Origin: Tahibacter aquaticus
GTDB lineage: Bacteria; Pseudomonadota; Gammaproteobacteria; Xanthomonadales; Rhodanobacteraceae
Length of the DNA: 64,000 nt
NCBI RefSeq assembly: GCF_004363655.1
Contig: NZ_SNZH01000009.1
Coordinates: 124,792 to 188,791, forward strand
Reading direction: 5' to 3'
The position numbers and the translations under genes are program-made. Each line of letters starts with the position of its first letter. Position 1 is the first letter of the stretch. The notes under the pieces are model-generated. The model saw nothing but the letters and a program-made list of their open reading frames with translations. It was not told the origin of the DNA and did no database searches. Positions 1-8,998 of this stretch are shown in pieces.

Positions 1-18
1 CAGGGTCGAGAGGCGCAT
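1..18 (-). CDS. start of a further gene of the sugar-acid operon, cut by the window edge
   Basis: An ATG at 18-16 follows the aldolase stop codon (24-22) by three bases, with GGAG six bases upstream of it on the minus strand. Only six codons (MRLSTL) are inside the window, so the product cannot be named. Position and spacing fit the next gene of the same transcript; in comparable clusters this slot often holds a sugar lactonase or dehydrogenase, which is inference only. Confidence 0.45.
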
Positions 19-21
19 GTC

Positions 22-675
22 CTACTCCGCAGCGAAAGGGTGGGGGAGATCGCCGGGAATGCCCAGCGCGGTGCGATAGGCCTGCATCAGTGTGCCGATG
101 CGCTGTTCCAGCTGCGCGTCGTCGTCGCCAGGACGGAACAGTTCCGAGCCGAAGCCAAGGCCGGCGGCGCCGGCGTCGAGCCAGCGGGCACAATCCGCAG
201 CGCCGATGCCGCCGACGGGAAAGACCCTCACCGCTGCCGGCAGTACTGCCTGCAGTGCCCTGAGGTGAGCCGGGCCGTAGCTCGACGCAGGGAAAAGCTT
301 GAGCTGTGTGGCGCCGGCGGCGATGGCGGCGAACGCCTCGCTGGCCGTGGCAAAGCCGGGAACGGCGCCCAGGCCCTGGTCCAGTGCCGCGCGAATCACC
401 GCGCTGTTCACGTTGGGCGCGACGATGAAGGTGGCACCCGCCGCGCGTACCTGGGTCACCTCGCCGACGTTCAACACGGTGCCTGCCCCAATGCGGCAGC
501 GGGGCAGGGCATGACTGGCGAGACGCTCGATGCTGGTCAAGGCCTGCGGCGAATTCAGCGGAACCTCGATCGCGCGGATGCCGTGCCGATAGCACAGTTC
601 GGCGGCCTGTATCACCCGTTCGGGGCGAACGCCGCGCAGGATGGCGATGACGCCGCGCTCGATCGCATTAGCCAT
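22..675 (-). CDS. dgoA: 2-dehydro-3-deoxy-6-phosphogalactonate aldolase (KDPG/KDPGal aldolase family)
   Basis: Class I aldolase of 217 residues, the usual length for the KDPG/KDPGal family, that cleaves the 6-phospho-2-keto-3-deoxy sugar acid to pyruvate and glyceraldehyde 3-phosphate in the cytoplasm. The Schiff-base lysine lies in QLKLFPAS (K126), the general-base glutamate in AIEVPL (E37), and the phosphate-binding glycine stretch is FPVGGIG. The ATG at 675 is chosen because family homology begins at MANAIERG; a longer upstream frame would only extend into the kinase gene. It overlaps the kinase gene by 8 nt, so the two are probably translationally coupled. The kinase next door favours the galactonate substrate over Entner-Doudoroff KDPG, but the sequence alone does not separate the two. 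Confidence 0.93.
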   Translation of the reverse strand: MANAIERGVIAILRGVRPERVIQAAELCYRHGIRAIEVPLNSPQALTSIERLASHALPRCRIGAGTVLNVGEVTQVRAAGATFIVAPNVNSAVIRAALDQGLGAVPGFATASEAFAAIAAGATQLKLFPASSYGPAHLRALQAVLPAAVRVFPVGGIGAADCARWLDAGAAGLGFGSELFRPGDDDAQLEQRIGTLMQAYRTALGIPGDLPHPFAAE

Positions 676-1609
676 GTCCGCAGTCCTGCGCACGAAGCTG
701 GCGAAACACCGTTGCCAGCCCGGCGATGGCGGCCTGGCTCCCGTCGATGCAGCGGGCGTCGATGCCGAACACTGACAGCGCGTAGGCGTAGCGCCGGGTG
801 AGTGCAGCTGTGCCGACAAGCCAGAGGGGCGTGTGCGGCGCCGCTGCGAACTGGGCAAGACCGTGGCTGAGTTCATGCCCGATCAGAAGTCCCGACAGGA
901 ACGCTGCGGCTTCGCTGTCGGCCAGTTCGCCGCTGAGGCGTCGCGCGCGGCATTCGAACAGCTGCGCCAGCAGGCTGCCTTGCGCTGTGCTCCTGGCCCG
1001 CTCCAGACCGCAGAGGAAGCCGCTGTCGAGCGGGCCGTCGTCGACGGCAACGGCCGCGGGATCTAGCAGTACGCTGTGGCCGTGCAACGCTGCATAGACT
1101 TCGCCGGTGACCAGGGTCTGGAAGTGGTGTACCCGGGCCTCAGCCAGCTGCAGCCATTTGCTGTGTGTGCCGGGCATTACGACGAGATGCTCTCCCTGGC
1201 GCAAGTCTGCCTCCAGCGCGAGCGCACCGAGCAGCTGGGTTTCCTCGCCGCGCAGGAAATCTGCAGCGTCCAGGCGATTCGTACAGGCCAGTCCGGGCAG
1301 GATGCGCGGACCTTGCGCATCCGCAACAATGCTAGTTTGTGCAATAGAGTGCAAAGTGGCTGGGCAGCGCAGATAAGGCGCTTCGGCCCAGCCCTGGCGC
1401 GAGCCCGCCATGCCGCACAGCAGCGCCGGCAGCGGCCCGTACTCCGCCCAGGGCGCAGTGGCCTGGGCGAAGACGGCGGCGAAACGGCCGCTGCTGGCTG
1501 CCGCGCCGGGGCCGGCGGCTTCGGCCAGCACCTGCCCGTCCTCGTCGCACAGGGCCAGGCGCAGGTGGCTGGTGCCCCAGTCGCCGGCGATAAAACGCGC
1601 GGCGGCCAT
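668..1609 (-). CDS. dgoK: 2-dehydro-3-deoxygalactonokinase
   Basis: Protein of 313 residues matching the DgoK family, which phosphorylates 2-keto-3-deoxygalactonate with ATP to make the aldolase substrate. The N-terminus has the ASKHA-type phosphate loop (FIAGDWGTSHLRLAL); CGMAGSRQGW and VMPGTHSKW are strongly conserved DgoK blocks, and the C-terminus has the LVGTAAL adenosine-site region. The ATG at 1609 shares its A with the TGA of the upstream dehydratase gene (TGATG), and the 3' end overlaps the aldolase gene, so dehydratase, kinase and aldolase form one coupled unit. No key residue looks absent. Confidence 0.92.
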   Translation of the reverse strand: MAAARFIAGDWGTSHLRLALCDEDGQVLAEAAGPGAAASSGRFAAVFAQATAPWAEYGPLPALLCGMAGSRQGWAEAPYLRCPATLHSIAQTSIVADAQGPRILPGLACTNRLDAADFLRGEETQLLGALALEADLRQGEHLVVMPGTHSKWLQLAEARVHHFQTLVTGEVYAALHGHSVLLDPAAVAVDDGPLDSGFLCGLERARSTAQGSLLAQLFECRARRLSGELADSEAAAFLSGLLIGHELSHGLAQFAAAPHTPLWLVGTAALTRRYAYALSVFGIDARCIDGSQAAIAGLATVFRQLRAQDCGHG

Positions 1610-3336
1610 CAGTGCGATTCCCGCGCGACAGCGCTGCCGCTGCCGCCGACCAGGAAATCGAAATCGCAGCCCTGGTCTGCCTGCAGCACATGGTCTACGT
1701 ACAGCCGGGCATAACCGCGGGCAGGCGCGGCGTCTGTGCTGGCCGCCTGCCATTGCGCGGCGCGGGCGGCCATTTCCTCGGGCGAAACCAGCAGGTCCAA
1801 CCGGCGCGCCGGGCCGTCGAACACGATTTCGTCGCCGTCGCGCACCAGGGCCAGCGGCCCGCCGATGGCAGATTCCGGTGCCACATGCAGAATGACGCTG
1901 CCGAAGGCCGTGCCGCTCATGCGCGCATCGGACAGGCGCAGCATGTCGCTGATGCCGCGTTCCAGCAGCTTGCGCGGCAGCGGCATATTGCCGACCTCGG
2001 GCATGCCGGGATAGCCGCGTGGTCCGCAGCCCTGCAGCACCAGCACGCTGTGTTCGTCGACGGCAAGATCGGGCGAGTCGATGCGGGCACGCAGATCCTC
2101 GATCGAGGCGAAGACCACGGCGCGCCCCCGATGCCGGAACAAGGCGGCGCTGGCAGCGCTGGGCTTCATCACCGCGCCGCCAGGACACAGATTGCCGCGC
2201 AGCACCCAGATGCCGGCAACCGGTTTTACCGGCTCGGCCAGGGTACGCACCACGTCGCTGTCGAAGCATTCGGCGTCGCGGTAGTGGCCTTCGATGGTCG
2301 TGGTGGCGGCCGCGGGTGCGCCGGCATCGAGCAGCGGAGCCAGCTGCTGCATCACCGCCGGCAGGCCGCCGGCATAGTGCAATTCTTCCATCAGGAAGCG
2401 GCCGGAAGGCTGCAGGTCGACGAGCAGGGGCACCGTGGCGGTCAGGTCGTCGAAGTCCTGCAGGCGCAGGGCAACGCCGAGGCGGCCGGCGATGGCCAGC
2501 AGGTGCAGCACGGCGTTGCTGGAGCCGCCGATGGCGGCCAGCACGCGGATCGCGTTCTCGAACGCGGCACGCGTGAGCAAGTGCGACAGGCGCACGTCGC
2601 GCTGTACCAGGTCGACGATCAGGCGTCCGCTTTCGTGGGCGATCACACGGCGGCGTGCATCCACTGCCGGTGCCGTACCGTTGTACGGCAGGGCGATACC
2701 CATGGCCTCGGCCAGGCAGGCCATGGTGGAAGCACTGCCCATGGTCATGCAGGTCCCCGGGCTGCGCGACATGCCGCGCTCGGCGGCAAGAAAATCGCGC
2801 AGCGGCATGCTGCCGGCGCGCACGGCCTCGCTGAACTTCCAGACGTCGGTGCCCGAGCCGATATTGCGGCCGCGGTATTTGCCGTTGAGCATGGGCCCGG
2901 CCGAGACCACCAGGGTCGGCAGGTCTACGCTGGCCGCGCCCATCAGCTGCGCCGGCGTGGTCTTGTCGCAGCCGCCCAGCAGCACGACACCGTCGACTGG
3001 GTTGCCGCGCAGCGATTCCTCCACGTCCATGGCCAGCAGGTTGCGGAACAGCATCGCGGTCGGACGCATCTGCGTCTCGCCCAGCGACATTACCGGGAAT
3101 TCCAGCGGCAGGCCGCCAGCCTCCCAGACGCCGCGCTTGACGTGATCGGCGATCTCGCGCAAGCCCGCATTGCACGGCGTCAGTTCCGACCAGGTATTGC
3201 AGATGCCGATGACCGGCCGTCCGTCGAAGACATCGTCGGGCAGCCCTTCGCTTTTCATCCAGCTGCGATGGATGAAGCCGTCCTTGTTGCGCGGGCCGTA
3301 GCTGAGCTGGCTGCGCCGCTGCTTCTTTTCGCTCAT
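1609..3336 (-). CDS. IlvD/Edd-family sugar-acid dehydratase (Fe-S)
   Basis: A 575-residue Fe-S dehydratase of the IlvD/Edd family, sugar-acid branch, converting an aldonate to its 2-keto-3-deoxy acid. Three cysteines (C55 in TPCN, C123 in GGCDK, C196 in GTCMTMG) are spaced 68 and 73 residues apart, as are the cluster ligands described for L-arabinonate dehydratase. That branch takes L-arabinonate, D-galactonate and similar acids; coupling to DgoK and DgoA suggests galactonate here (inference). It would replace the enolase-type galactonate dehydratase of enterobacteria. The start is taken at the second of two close ATGs (3336, MSEKKQRR) with GGG six bases upstream; the ATG at 3342 is the alternative. 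Confidence 0.88.
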   Translation of the reverse strand: MSEKKQRRSQLSYGPRNKDGFIHRSWMKSEGLPDDVFDGRPVIGICNTWSELTPCNAGLREIADHVKRGVWEAGGLPLEFPVMSLGETQMRPTAMLFRNLLAMDVEESLRGNPVDGVVLLGGCDKTTPAQLMGAASVDLPTLVVSAGPMLNGKYRGRNIGSGTDVWKFSEAVRAGSMPLRDFLAAERGMSRSPGTCMTMGSASTMACLAEAMGIALPYNGTAPAVDARRRVIAHESGRLIVDLVQRDVRLSHLLTRAAFENAIRVLAAIGGSSNAVLHLLAIAGRLGVALRLQDFDDLTATVPLLVDLQPSGRFLMEELHYAGGLPAVMQQLAPLLDAGAPAAATTTIEGHYRDAECFDSDVVRTLAEPVKPVAGIWVLRGNLCPGGAVMKPSAASAALFRHRGRAVVFASIEDLRARIDSPDLAVDEHSVLVLQGCGPRGYPGMPEVGNMPLPRKLLERGISDMLRLSDARMSGTAFGSVILHVAPESAIGGPLALVRDGDEIVFDGPARRLDLLVSPEEMAARAAQWQAASTDAAPARGYARLYVDHVLQADQGCDFDFLVGGSGSAVARESH

Positions 3337-3352
3337 ACCCATCCCGTTGGAC

Positions 3353-3386
3353 GGCAATCCGGCCAGGCAGTGCCTGCCGGATTGCC
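3353..3386 (-). terminator. strong intergenic hairpin between TonB receptor and dehydratase genes
   Basis: Arms GGCAATCCGGCCAGGCA (3353-3369) and TGCCTGCCGGATTGCC (3371-3386) pair over 16 positions with one bulged base and almost no loop. On the minus strand this lies 17 nt after the receptor stop and 17 nt before the dehydratase ATG. No U-tract follows, so it may be an RNA-stabilising or partial-termination hairpin that lowers downstream expression rather than a full terminator. Confidence 0.55.
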
Positions 3387-3402
3387 GCGTTGGCAGCGCG
3401 TG

Positions 3403-6336
3403 TTACAGCGAGAACAGGTAGCGGGCCGAGAAACGGATCATGCGCGGCGCCTGGTAGGTGAGCGGCAGCATGTAGCTGGGATTGGGCGTGCGGTCGTCGG
3501 TCTCGGCCGTCTCCTGGCGCTCCAGCTCCTTGTTCCAGTTGAACACGTTGAACACATCGGCTGACAAGGTCAGGCGGCCGTCGCCCCAGCGCGGTGTGTA
3601 CTGCAGGCCAAGGTCCAGGTTATGCGTCCAGCCTATGCGTCCCTTGGAGCCGCGCGGCTGCAGCTTGCCGCCGCAGTAGAACGATGCTGCGCCGTAGCCG
3701 GCGGCTTCCGGATCGGCACCGTCTTCCGGGTACACGCCAAAGCAGTTGAGCGGTCGTCCCGACTGCGAGCGCCAGTTGAAGCCCAGGCGCCATTCGTCGC
3801 TGAGATCGCGAAAGCCGTGTGCCTTGAGCAGATGGCGGTGGTCGTTGGGCAGTACGCCGTAGCCGCCGTCCATCAGGCCGGGCCGGTCGAAGGACGTGGT
3901 GTTGCCGGCGTCGATCTGGCCGTTGTCGGTGCGGACGAAACCTTCGGTGTTGCCGTAGCTGCGCGACCAGGTATACGAAGCCTGCAAGTACCAATTGTCT
4001 GCGTAGGCGTGCTCCGCCGAAACTTCCAGGGCGTTGTAGTTGCGCTTGGCGCGGGGCAGGCCGAAGTACCGCGCCGGTACCAGGTGCTCGCTGAGATTGC
4101 CGTCGCCGTTGATGTCCAGATACAGGCTGGCATCGAAACCCGGATTGATCAGGATGCAGGGCGGCAGGCTGTCGGGCGAGAAATTCGTATAGCCGTTGTC
4201 CTCGGCCCAGCGCGCGATGCCGGCGCTCTGGCAGGTATCCTCGATCATCGACTTGAGGCGGCGGTGCACGCCGCGCAGGCCTAACGACCAGTTGTCCGAC
4301 AGCATCTGCTGGTAGCCCAGGGTCAGCTCGTCCTGGTACATGGGGCGGATGTTCTGTGCCGCCACCGTGCGCGGATCGGGCGCGATGCCGTTGGCGAACG
4401 CATAGGTTCCGCCGATCTGCGCGCCGAGGCTGGTCGGCACGCCGGTCACCGGGTCGATGCGCGAGGTGGCCGGGTCGAACACGTACCAGTTGGCCCGGTC
4501 GGTCAGCGAGCCGGCGACGCGATAGTTGATGTTGGTCGGAATGGGCAGGTGATAGCGGCCCAGCGTGCCGTAGATCTTGGCGCTGCTGTCGCCGTTCACG
4601 TCCCAGCTCAGGCCCAGGCGCGGTGCAATCTGCCGGTCGGCCTTGATGAAGGACTGGCCCAGGTCGTTGCGATTGTCGAAGGTCTCGTTGCGTACGCCGA
4701 TATAGGCCAGCAGGCGATCGGTGACCTGCCAGTTGTCTTCGAGGTATTGCGCGGTGTTCTGCGATTCGAACGAACCGCCTTCGATGCGCACGCGCGTGCG
4801 CACGGCCTGGGTGACGCCGACGGGTACCGCCGTGCCATTCTGCAAAATGGCACCGGGTACCACGTCGATGTAGCGCCAGCCGATGCCGCCGGACAACGCG
4901 ACTTCATTGACCGTGAGGATGGTTTCGTTGTCCAGGCCGCCGCGCAGGCTATGATCGCCCAGATGCCATTCGAGATCGATGCGGCTGGCCTTGCGCGTGT
5001 CGGCATTTTCGCTGCTCGGTGCGGTGGAACTGACCCAGCAGCCGAGGTTCTGCGTAGTGCCGCCGCGGGCATCGATTACGTACGGGCAGTTGCCGCCGGA
5101 AGAGGCATCTGCCTGGCTGTATTTTCCGTAGCCGTAGGAAGCCGACAGCGAGAAGTCGTCGGTCAGGTTGGCCGTGTACTTGCCGATGTAGTTTTCGCCG
5201 CCGCGCGTCGTGCTGCCGGTGCCGGTCTTGCCGGTGATCTGGGTGCTGTAGCCGGCGGTCTTGTAGGCGGTGTAGTCGGTCGTGCGCTCGTCGGTCAGCG
5301 CGGTCAGTTCGAAGCGGTGCCGGTCGGCGATGATCCAGTCGAGCTTGAACAGCCCCAGCGGATCTTTGCGCTTGTTCGGCGACACGCTGCCGTTGGCGTA
5401 GTTGCTGGTCTCGACAGTGTTGCCCTGGTACAGGGCATAGATGAACAGCCGGTCCTTGATCAGCGGGCCGCTGGCGAAGGCGTTGTAGTACAGCTCGGAA
5501 GACTCGTCGTCTTCGTTGTAGATGTAGATGCGTCCGTCGGGAAAGTATACATTGGGCGAACTTTCCCTGAGCTGCTTCGGCTGCCAGTAGGTGTTCGCGC
5601 CGAATTCCCAGCGATTGGTGCCGTGCCGCGTGGTGATGTCGATCACGCCGCCGGTGGAGCGGCCGAACTCGGCGCCGTAGCCGCCGTTCTTGATCGTGGT
5701 CGATTCGACGGCTTCGTACGGCACCTGGGTGAACTGGATGCCGTTGCGGATATTCGTGACGTTGAAACCGTTGATGTAGTAGACGTTCTCGGCGACCGAG
5801 GCGCCGCCGAACGAGGCGAGGTTGCCGAACGTGGAATCGCCCTGCACGGTGCCTGGCGTGAGCAGTGCGGTCGACGAGATATCTCGCGCCACCGGCAGCT
5901 TGTTGACCATGTCGGCACGGATCACGCTGACCAGTTCCACGCTGCTCACGTCGACGGGATTGGCTGCCGCGGCGGCAGTCACCTGGATGGTTTCCAGTTC
6001 CTGGCTGCCGGCGGCGAGGTTCAGTTCCGTGCCGACGCCGGGGCTGACCGTGACCACCTGGTCTTCGCTGCCGCCGCCGGCGGAACCGGACACGCGGTAC
6101 TTGCCGGCAGGCAGCGAATTGACGCGATAGCGGCCGTTGGCATCCACCGACACCTCGCGTTTCTGCCCCGTGTCCACACTTTCCACATTGATCGTCGCGC
6201 CGGCTTTTGCCGAGCCGTAGATGGAGCCGACGGTATTGCTCTGCGCATAGGCCAGGGACGACAGGCCCAGGCCCAGGGCCAGGAAGAGAAGGCGGCGAGG
6301 CGATGTAATGGCGAATTTCTGGCGCAGGTTTTTCAC
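3403..6336 (-). CDS. TonB-dependent outer-membrane receptor (Oar-like, N-terminal carboxypeptidase-regulatory domain)
   Basis: A 977-residue outer-membrane receptor. After a Sec signal peptide (LLFLALGLGLSSLAYAQ) comes a carboxypeptidase-regulatory-like beta-sandwich (about 25-110), a plug domain (about 120-250, with the conserved GGYGAEFGRSTGGVIDITT block) and a long barrel ending in a terminal aromatic/hydrophobic strand (MIRFSARYLFSL), as barrel-assembly signals require. Such receptors import oligosaccharides or other large nutrients using TonB energy. Its place upstream of the sugar-acid enzymes suggests it takes up their carbohydrate source (inference). The GTG at 6336 is chosen because AGGGG lies 8 nt upstream and it gives a clean signal peptide; an ATG at 6366 would add ten residues before it. 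Confidence 0.9.
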   Translation of the reverse strand: MKNLRQKFAITSPRRLLFLALGLGLSSLAYAQSNTVGSIYGSAKAGATINVESVDTGQKREVSVDANGRYRVNSLPAGKYRVSGSAGGGSEDQVVTVSPGVGTELNLAAGSQELETIQVTAAAAANPVDVSSVELVSVIRADMVNKLPVARDISSTALLTPGTVQGDSTFGNLASFGGASVAENVYYINGFNVTNIRNGIQFTQVPYEAVESTTIKNGGYGAEFGRSTGGVIDITTRHGTNRWEFGANTYWQPKQLRESSPNVYFPDGRIYIYNEDDESSELYYNAFASGPLIKDRLFIYALYQGNTVETSNYANGSVSPNKRKDPLGLFKLDWIIADRHRFELTALTDERTTDYTAYKTAGYSTQITGKTGTGSTTRGGENYIGKYTANLTDDFSLSASYGYGKYSQADASSGGNCPYVIDARGGTTQNLGCWVSSTAPSSENADTRKASRIDLEWHLGDHSLRGGLDNETILTVNEVALSGGIGWRYIDVVPGAILQNGTAVPVGVTQAVRTRVRIEGGSFESQNTAQYLEDNWQVTDRLLAYIGVRNETFDNRNDLGQSFIKADRQIAPRLGLSWDVNGDSSAKIYGTLGRYHLPIPTNINYRVAGSLTDRANWYVFDPATSRIDPVTGVPTSLGAQIGGTYAFANGIAPDPRTVAAQNIRPMYQDELTLGYQQMLSDNWSLGLRGVHRRLKSMIEDTCQSAGIARWAEDNGYTNFSPDSLPPCILINPGFDASLYLDINGDGNLSEHLVPARYFGLPRAKRNYNALEVSAEHAYADNWYLQASYTWSRSYGNTEGFVRTDNGQIDAGNTTSFDRPGLMDGGYGVLPNDHRHLLKAHGFRDLSDEWRLGFNWRSQSGRPLNCFGVYPEDGADPEAAGYGAASFYCGGKLQPRGSKGRIGWTHNLDLGLQYTPRWGDGRLTLSADVFNVFNWNKELERQETAETDDRTPNPSYMLPLTYQAPRMIRFSARYLFSL

Positions 6337-6344
6337 ACAGCTAT

Positions 6345-6349
6345 CCCCT
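6345..6349 (-). promoter_or_regulatory. ribosome binding site that fixes the GTG start of the TonB receptor
   Basis: AGGGG on the minus strand, 8 nt before the GTG at 6336-6334. The in-frame ATG at 6366 has no comparable site. Confidence 0.6.
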
Positions 6350-6366
6350 GATGGTGTGTTGCACAT

Positions 6367-6804
6367 GGTGGCGCGCTGTCTTCAGCGAGTGCTGCAGTGC
6401 GCATCGAGGGTGTGCGGTGCTTTGGCGTAGCGGCCGGCAAGGACTGCTGCGACGCCAGCCGGAGACTGCCGGCTCGCTCCTGTCGACGGAAGCGGCCGGG
6501 CAGCGATGCGATTGCACACCCAGTGCCGGGCATGCTCGTCGATTAATCATATATATGTATTGGCCGAATCCGGCGGCATGCCGGCCTGATTCGCCGAATT
6601 CGCCAACTGGGCAGACAGGCGCGCAAGCGCTGCTGTACGTCGCGGCTTGCGCTTGTCCGGTGTCCGCGGTGTCGGCGCGTCATGGCCGCAGCGATGTTGC
6701 CGGAATTGCGGGCAGCAGCCGCGTCAACGAGGGGCCTGCCGCTCTTGTGGAAAAAGTGCGCTGCGCCAGCGTTTCTGGTACAGCGCACACGCAGCAGCGG
6801 TTTG
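6367..6804. other. non-coding upstream region of the TonB receptor gene
   Basis: No convincing gene on either strand. An AT-rich patch (ATTAATCATATATATGTATT, 6543-6562) stands out in a GC-rich setting and is a plausible promoter area for the receptor gene. No clear operator dyad was found. Confidence 0.4.
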
Positions 6805-6985
6805 TTATTCGTTGCCTGAGGCGCTGCGCACTGCCGTGGTCTCGTCTTCGGCCGCAGCGTCTTGCGCTTGAGCGCCATTGGCCTCGAAGCCGTCGCGCGA
6901 GATCATCAGTTCGAGGCGCTCGCTGGCGTTGGCCGAAAGGCCGCCCGTGCTGGCAACGATCAAGGTCTCGATGGCGCTGCCCGTC
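6805..6985 (-). pseudogene. short open frame with coding-like codon use and no good start (possible gene remnant)
   Basis: Directly after the serine hydrolase stop, a different minus-strand frame reads about 60 sense codons to a TAA at 6807-6805 (ending SASGNE). Third codon positions are strongly G/C, as in the real genes here, and the peptide looks protein-like (IETLIVASTGGLSANAS, RLELMISRDG). The only start in reach is a TTG, with no clear ribosome site. It is either a very short gene or the 3' remnant of a lost one. Family not recognised. Confidence 0.35.
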
Positions 6986-6998
6986 GCAATCGAGGCAG

Positions 6999-8993
6999 TC
7001 AGCGGCCTTCGACGAACTCGTACTCGTGCTGCGCATCGCGGACCACCAGCCGGCGCTTGCCATCGCGCTCGGCGACGTCGAACTCGAAACCGTCCTCGCC
7101 GGGCGCGATGGTGACGAAAGTCAGTCGGCCGTCCTTGCTCGGCCGTGTCGCGACTTCGCTGCTCCAGCCGCCGAAGTCGAAACGGGTCACGCCGTTCTTG
7201 CGGCGTACGTCGAGCCTGCCCAGTTCAGCACTGCGGTAGCTCGGCGCGAGTCTTCCTGCGGCAGCGGCATCGGCGGGTATGCTCAGCTGCTCACGCTGTC
7301 CGGCCACGGCGCTTTGCGTTTTCCCGGCCTGGGAAAGCAGTTCTTGCAAGGCCACTGGCTGGCCGTCGAACAGCACTTCGAGCAGGCGGCGGCGGAATAG
7401 CGAGCGCAGCAAGGAGCCGCTATCCGAATTGATCAGGATGACGGCGCCGACGCCGTGGTCCGGCAGCCAGATCATGTCGGAGCGATAGCCGATCGCGGTG
7501 CCGCCGTGATGGATGACCGGCACGCCCCATTGCCGGTCGATCTTCAGCCCCATGCCGTAGTACTCGTCGCGTCCTTCCGTCACCTGCGGTTCGCGCCGGG
7601 CCAGCAGGACGTCTTCGCCGATGTAGCGCCGGCCGTCGGGCAGCAGTCCGTTGGCGAGTTCCATGCGCACATAGCGCAGCAGGTCGCGCACGTTGCTCCA
7701 ATGGTTGCCGGAAGGGCGCGTCGAGATCGCCGCGCGATTGAGCCCCTGGCCCGCGATGCGCACATTTCCCTGAATATCTGGAGCGTGTCCCGCGGCATGA
7801 TTGCCCGCCAGCGCGCGGCGAAAATCCGCTGTCGTCGCGCTCATGCCCAGCGGACCGAAAACCAGCTGCTGCATCGCGGCGTCGTAGGCCGCGCCCAGCT
7901 CGCGCCGCGGATAGAGGACGTGTCCGCCGAAAAAGCCGGCCGCCGCGGCCATCAGGTTGGAGTACTGGTAGATATCGCCGAACTCGCTGGTCGGTTGTGC
8001 CGTGGACAGCAGCTGCATCATCGATGCGGCGGTCGAATGGTCGCCTTCGAACATCCACTCGTAGTCCTGCCGCGGCATGCCTGTGCAGGCGCAGATCAGG
8101 TGCTTTACTGCGACACGCCGGGTCGTTTCCGCATCGCCGACGCGGAATTCGCGCCAGATCGACGCTACAGGCGTATTCCAGTCGAAGCGTCCCGCTTCGA
8201 CTTGCCTGGCCAGCATCAGCGTGGTCAGCGCCTTGCCGTTCGAGGCGATGTTGAACAGGGTGCGGGCATCGACCGGCGCGGCGCGGCCGATCTGGCGGAC
8301 ACCGAAGCCGCCTTCGAAGACGACCTTGCCGTCCTGCACCAGGCCCAGGGCGACGCCGGGAATGTCGAGCGTCTTGCGCGCGGTTTCGATCAGTTCGGTC
8401 AGCAGAGCGATGCGCGCGGCATCCAGGCGGTGTGCCGGCCGGCCGGCAAAGGTCTCGCGTGTATAGCCCTGCGGCAGCAGCGTGTTGAAGATCACCTCCA
8501 GTTGCGCATCGCGGCGTTCGGCGACGGCTGCGCTGAGGTCGCTGATCACGACTGTCCAGTGCTCGCCCTTGCGCAGGGCGAGGGCGAACAGGTTGCGCGT
8601 GCCGTCCGGGCTTTCGTAGCGATAGCGGCGGGTCTGGTCCCAGCCTTCCCGGGCCGGCCGGTCGGCTGCCTGCGCCGTCGCCGCAAAACCCGGCCGGTAG
8701 GCTGCCCAGGTGGCGGCGACTGCCGCGTCGGCGCCGTCGCTACCGCCTTCGCGGATCACGATATGCGCATCGCCTTCCGGCGCGCCGAGGATGGCCGCGC
8801 CGTCCTGGTTGCGAATCGACCAGCCTTTCGGTACCACGAATCGCGTTCCGTTCTGCAGCACGCGCGCGCTATCCGACAATGCCGTTTCGCCGAGGCTGGC
8901 GGCAGGCGGTGTGGACTGGCCGCTTGCGGCTGCGGCAAGCGCAAGGCAAAGCAATCCCGTGGCGGCCATTGGCCACCGGCGTCTACATGTCAT
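6999..8993 (-). CDS. exported serine hydrolase of the beta-lactamase / penicillin-binding protein family
   Basis: A 664-residue exported protein with a signal peptide (about 1-26, ending AAAASGQ). An N-terminal domain of about 180 residues precedes a class C beta-lactamase-type domain carrying the three family motifs: SxxK (S251-N-G-K254), YxN (Y344-S-N346) and HxG (H496-G-G498). It ends with about 120 residues of a second beta-rich domain. At this length it resembles D-aminopeptidases, esterases and PBP4*-like hydrolases more than drug-inactivating beta-lactamases. Its AGGAG site overlaps the end of the M56 gene; the ATG follows the M56 stop by 5 nt, so it is the third gene of the blaI-type operon and probably its effector. 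Confidence 0.88.
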   Translation of the reverse strand: MTCRRRWPMAATGLLCLALAAAASGQSTPPAASLGETALSDSARVLQNGTRFVVPKGWSIRNQDGAAILGAPEGDAHIVIREGGSDGADAAVAATWAAYRPGFAATAQAADRPAREGWDQTRRYRYESPDGTRNLFALALRKGEHWTVVISDLSAAVAERRDAQLEVIFNTLLPQGYTRETFAGRPAHRLDAARIALLTELIETARKTLDIPGVALGLVQDGKVVFEGGFGVRQIGRAAPVDARTLFNIASNGKALTTLMLARQVEAGRFDWNTPVASIWREFRVGDAETTRRVAVKHLICACTGMPRQDYEWMFEGDHSTAASMMQLLSTAQPTSEFGDIYQYSNLMAAAAGFFGGHVLYPRRELGAAYDAAMQQLVFGPLGMSATTADFRRALAGNHAAGHAPDIQGNVRIAGQGLNRAAISTRPSGNHWSNVRDLLRYVRMELANGLLPDGRRYIGEDVLLARREPQVTEGRDEYYGMGLKIDRQWGVPVIHHGGTAIGYRSDMIWLPDHGVGAVILINSDSGSLLRSLFRRRLLEVLFDGQPVALQELLSQAGKTQSAVAGQREQLSIPADAAAAGRLAPSYRSAELGRLDVRRKNGVTRFDFGGWSSEVATRPSKDGRLTFVTIAPGEDGFEFDVAERDGKRRLVVRDAQHEYEFVEGR

Positions 8994-8998
8994 GATCT

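Noticed and set aside
1612-3564. 650-codon plus-strand frame over the dehydratase gene
   Set aside because: Composition (Gln/His/Gly-rich) and lack of motifs mark it as antisense to the clear Fe-S dehydratase.
6999-8993. Drug-resistance beta-lactamase
   Set aside because: The SxxK/YxN/HxG motifs are shared with esterases and D-aminopeptidases; the 664-residue length and extra domains do not support calling it a resistance enzyme.
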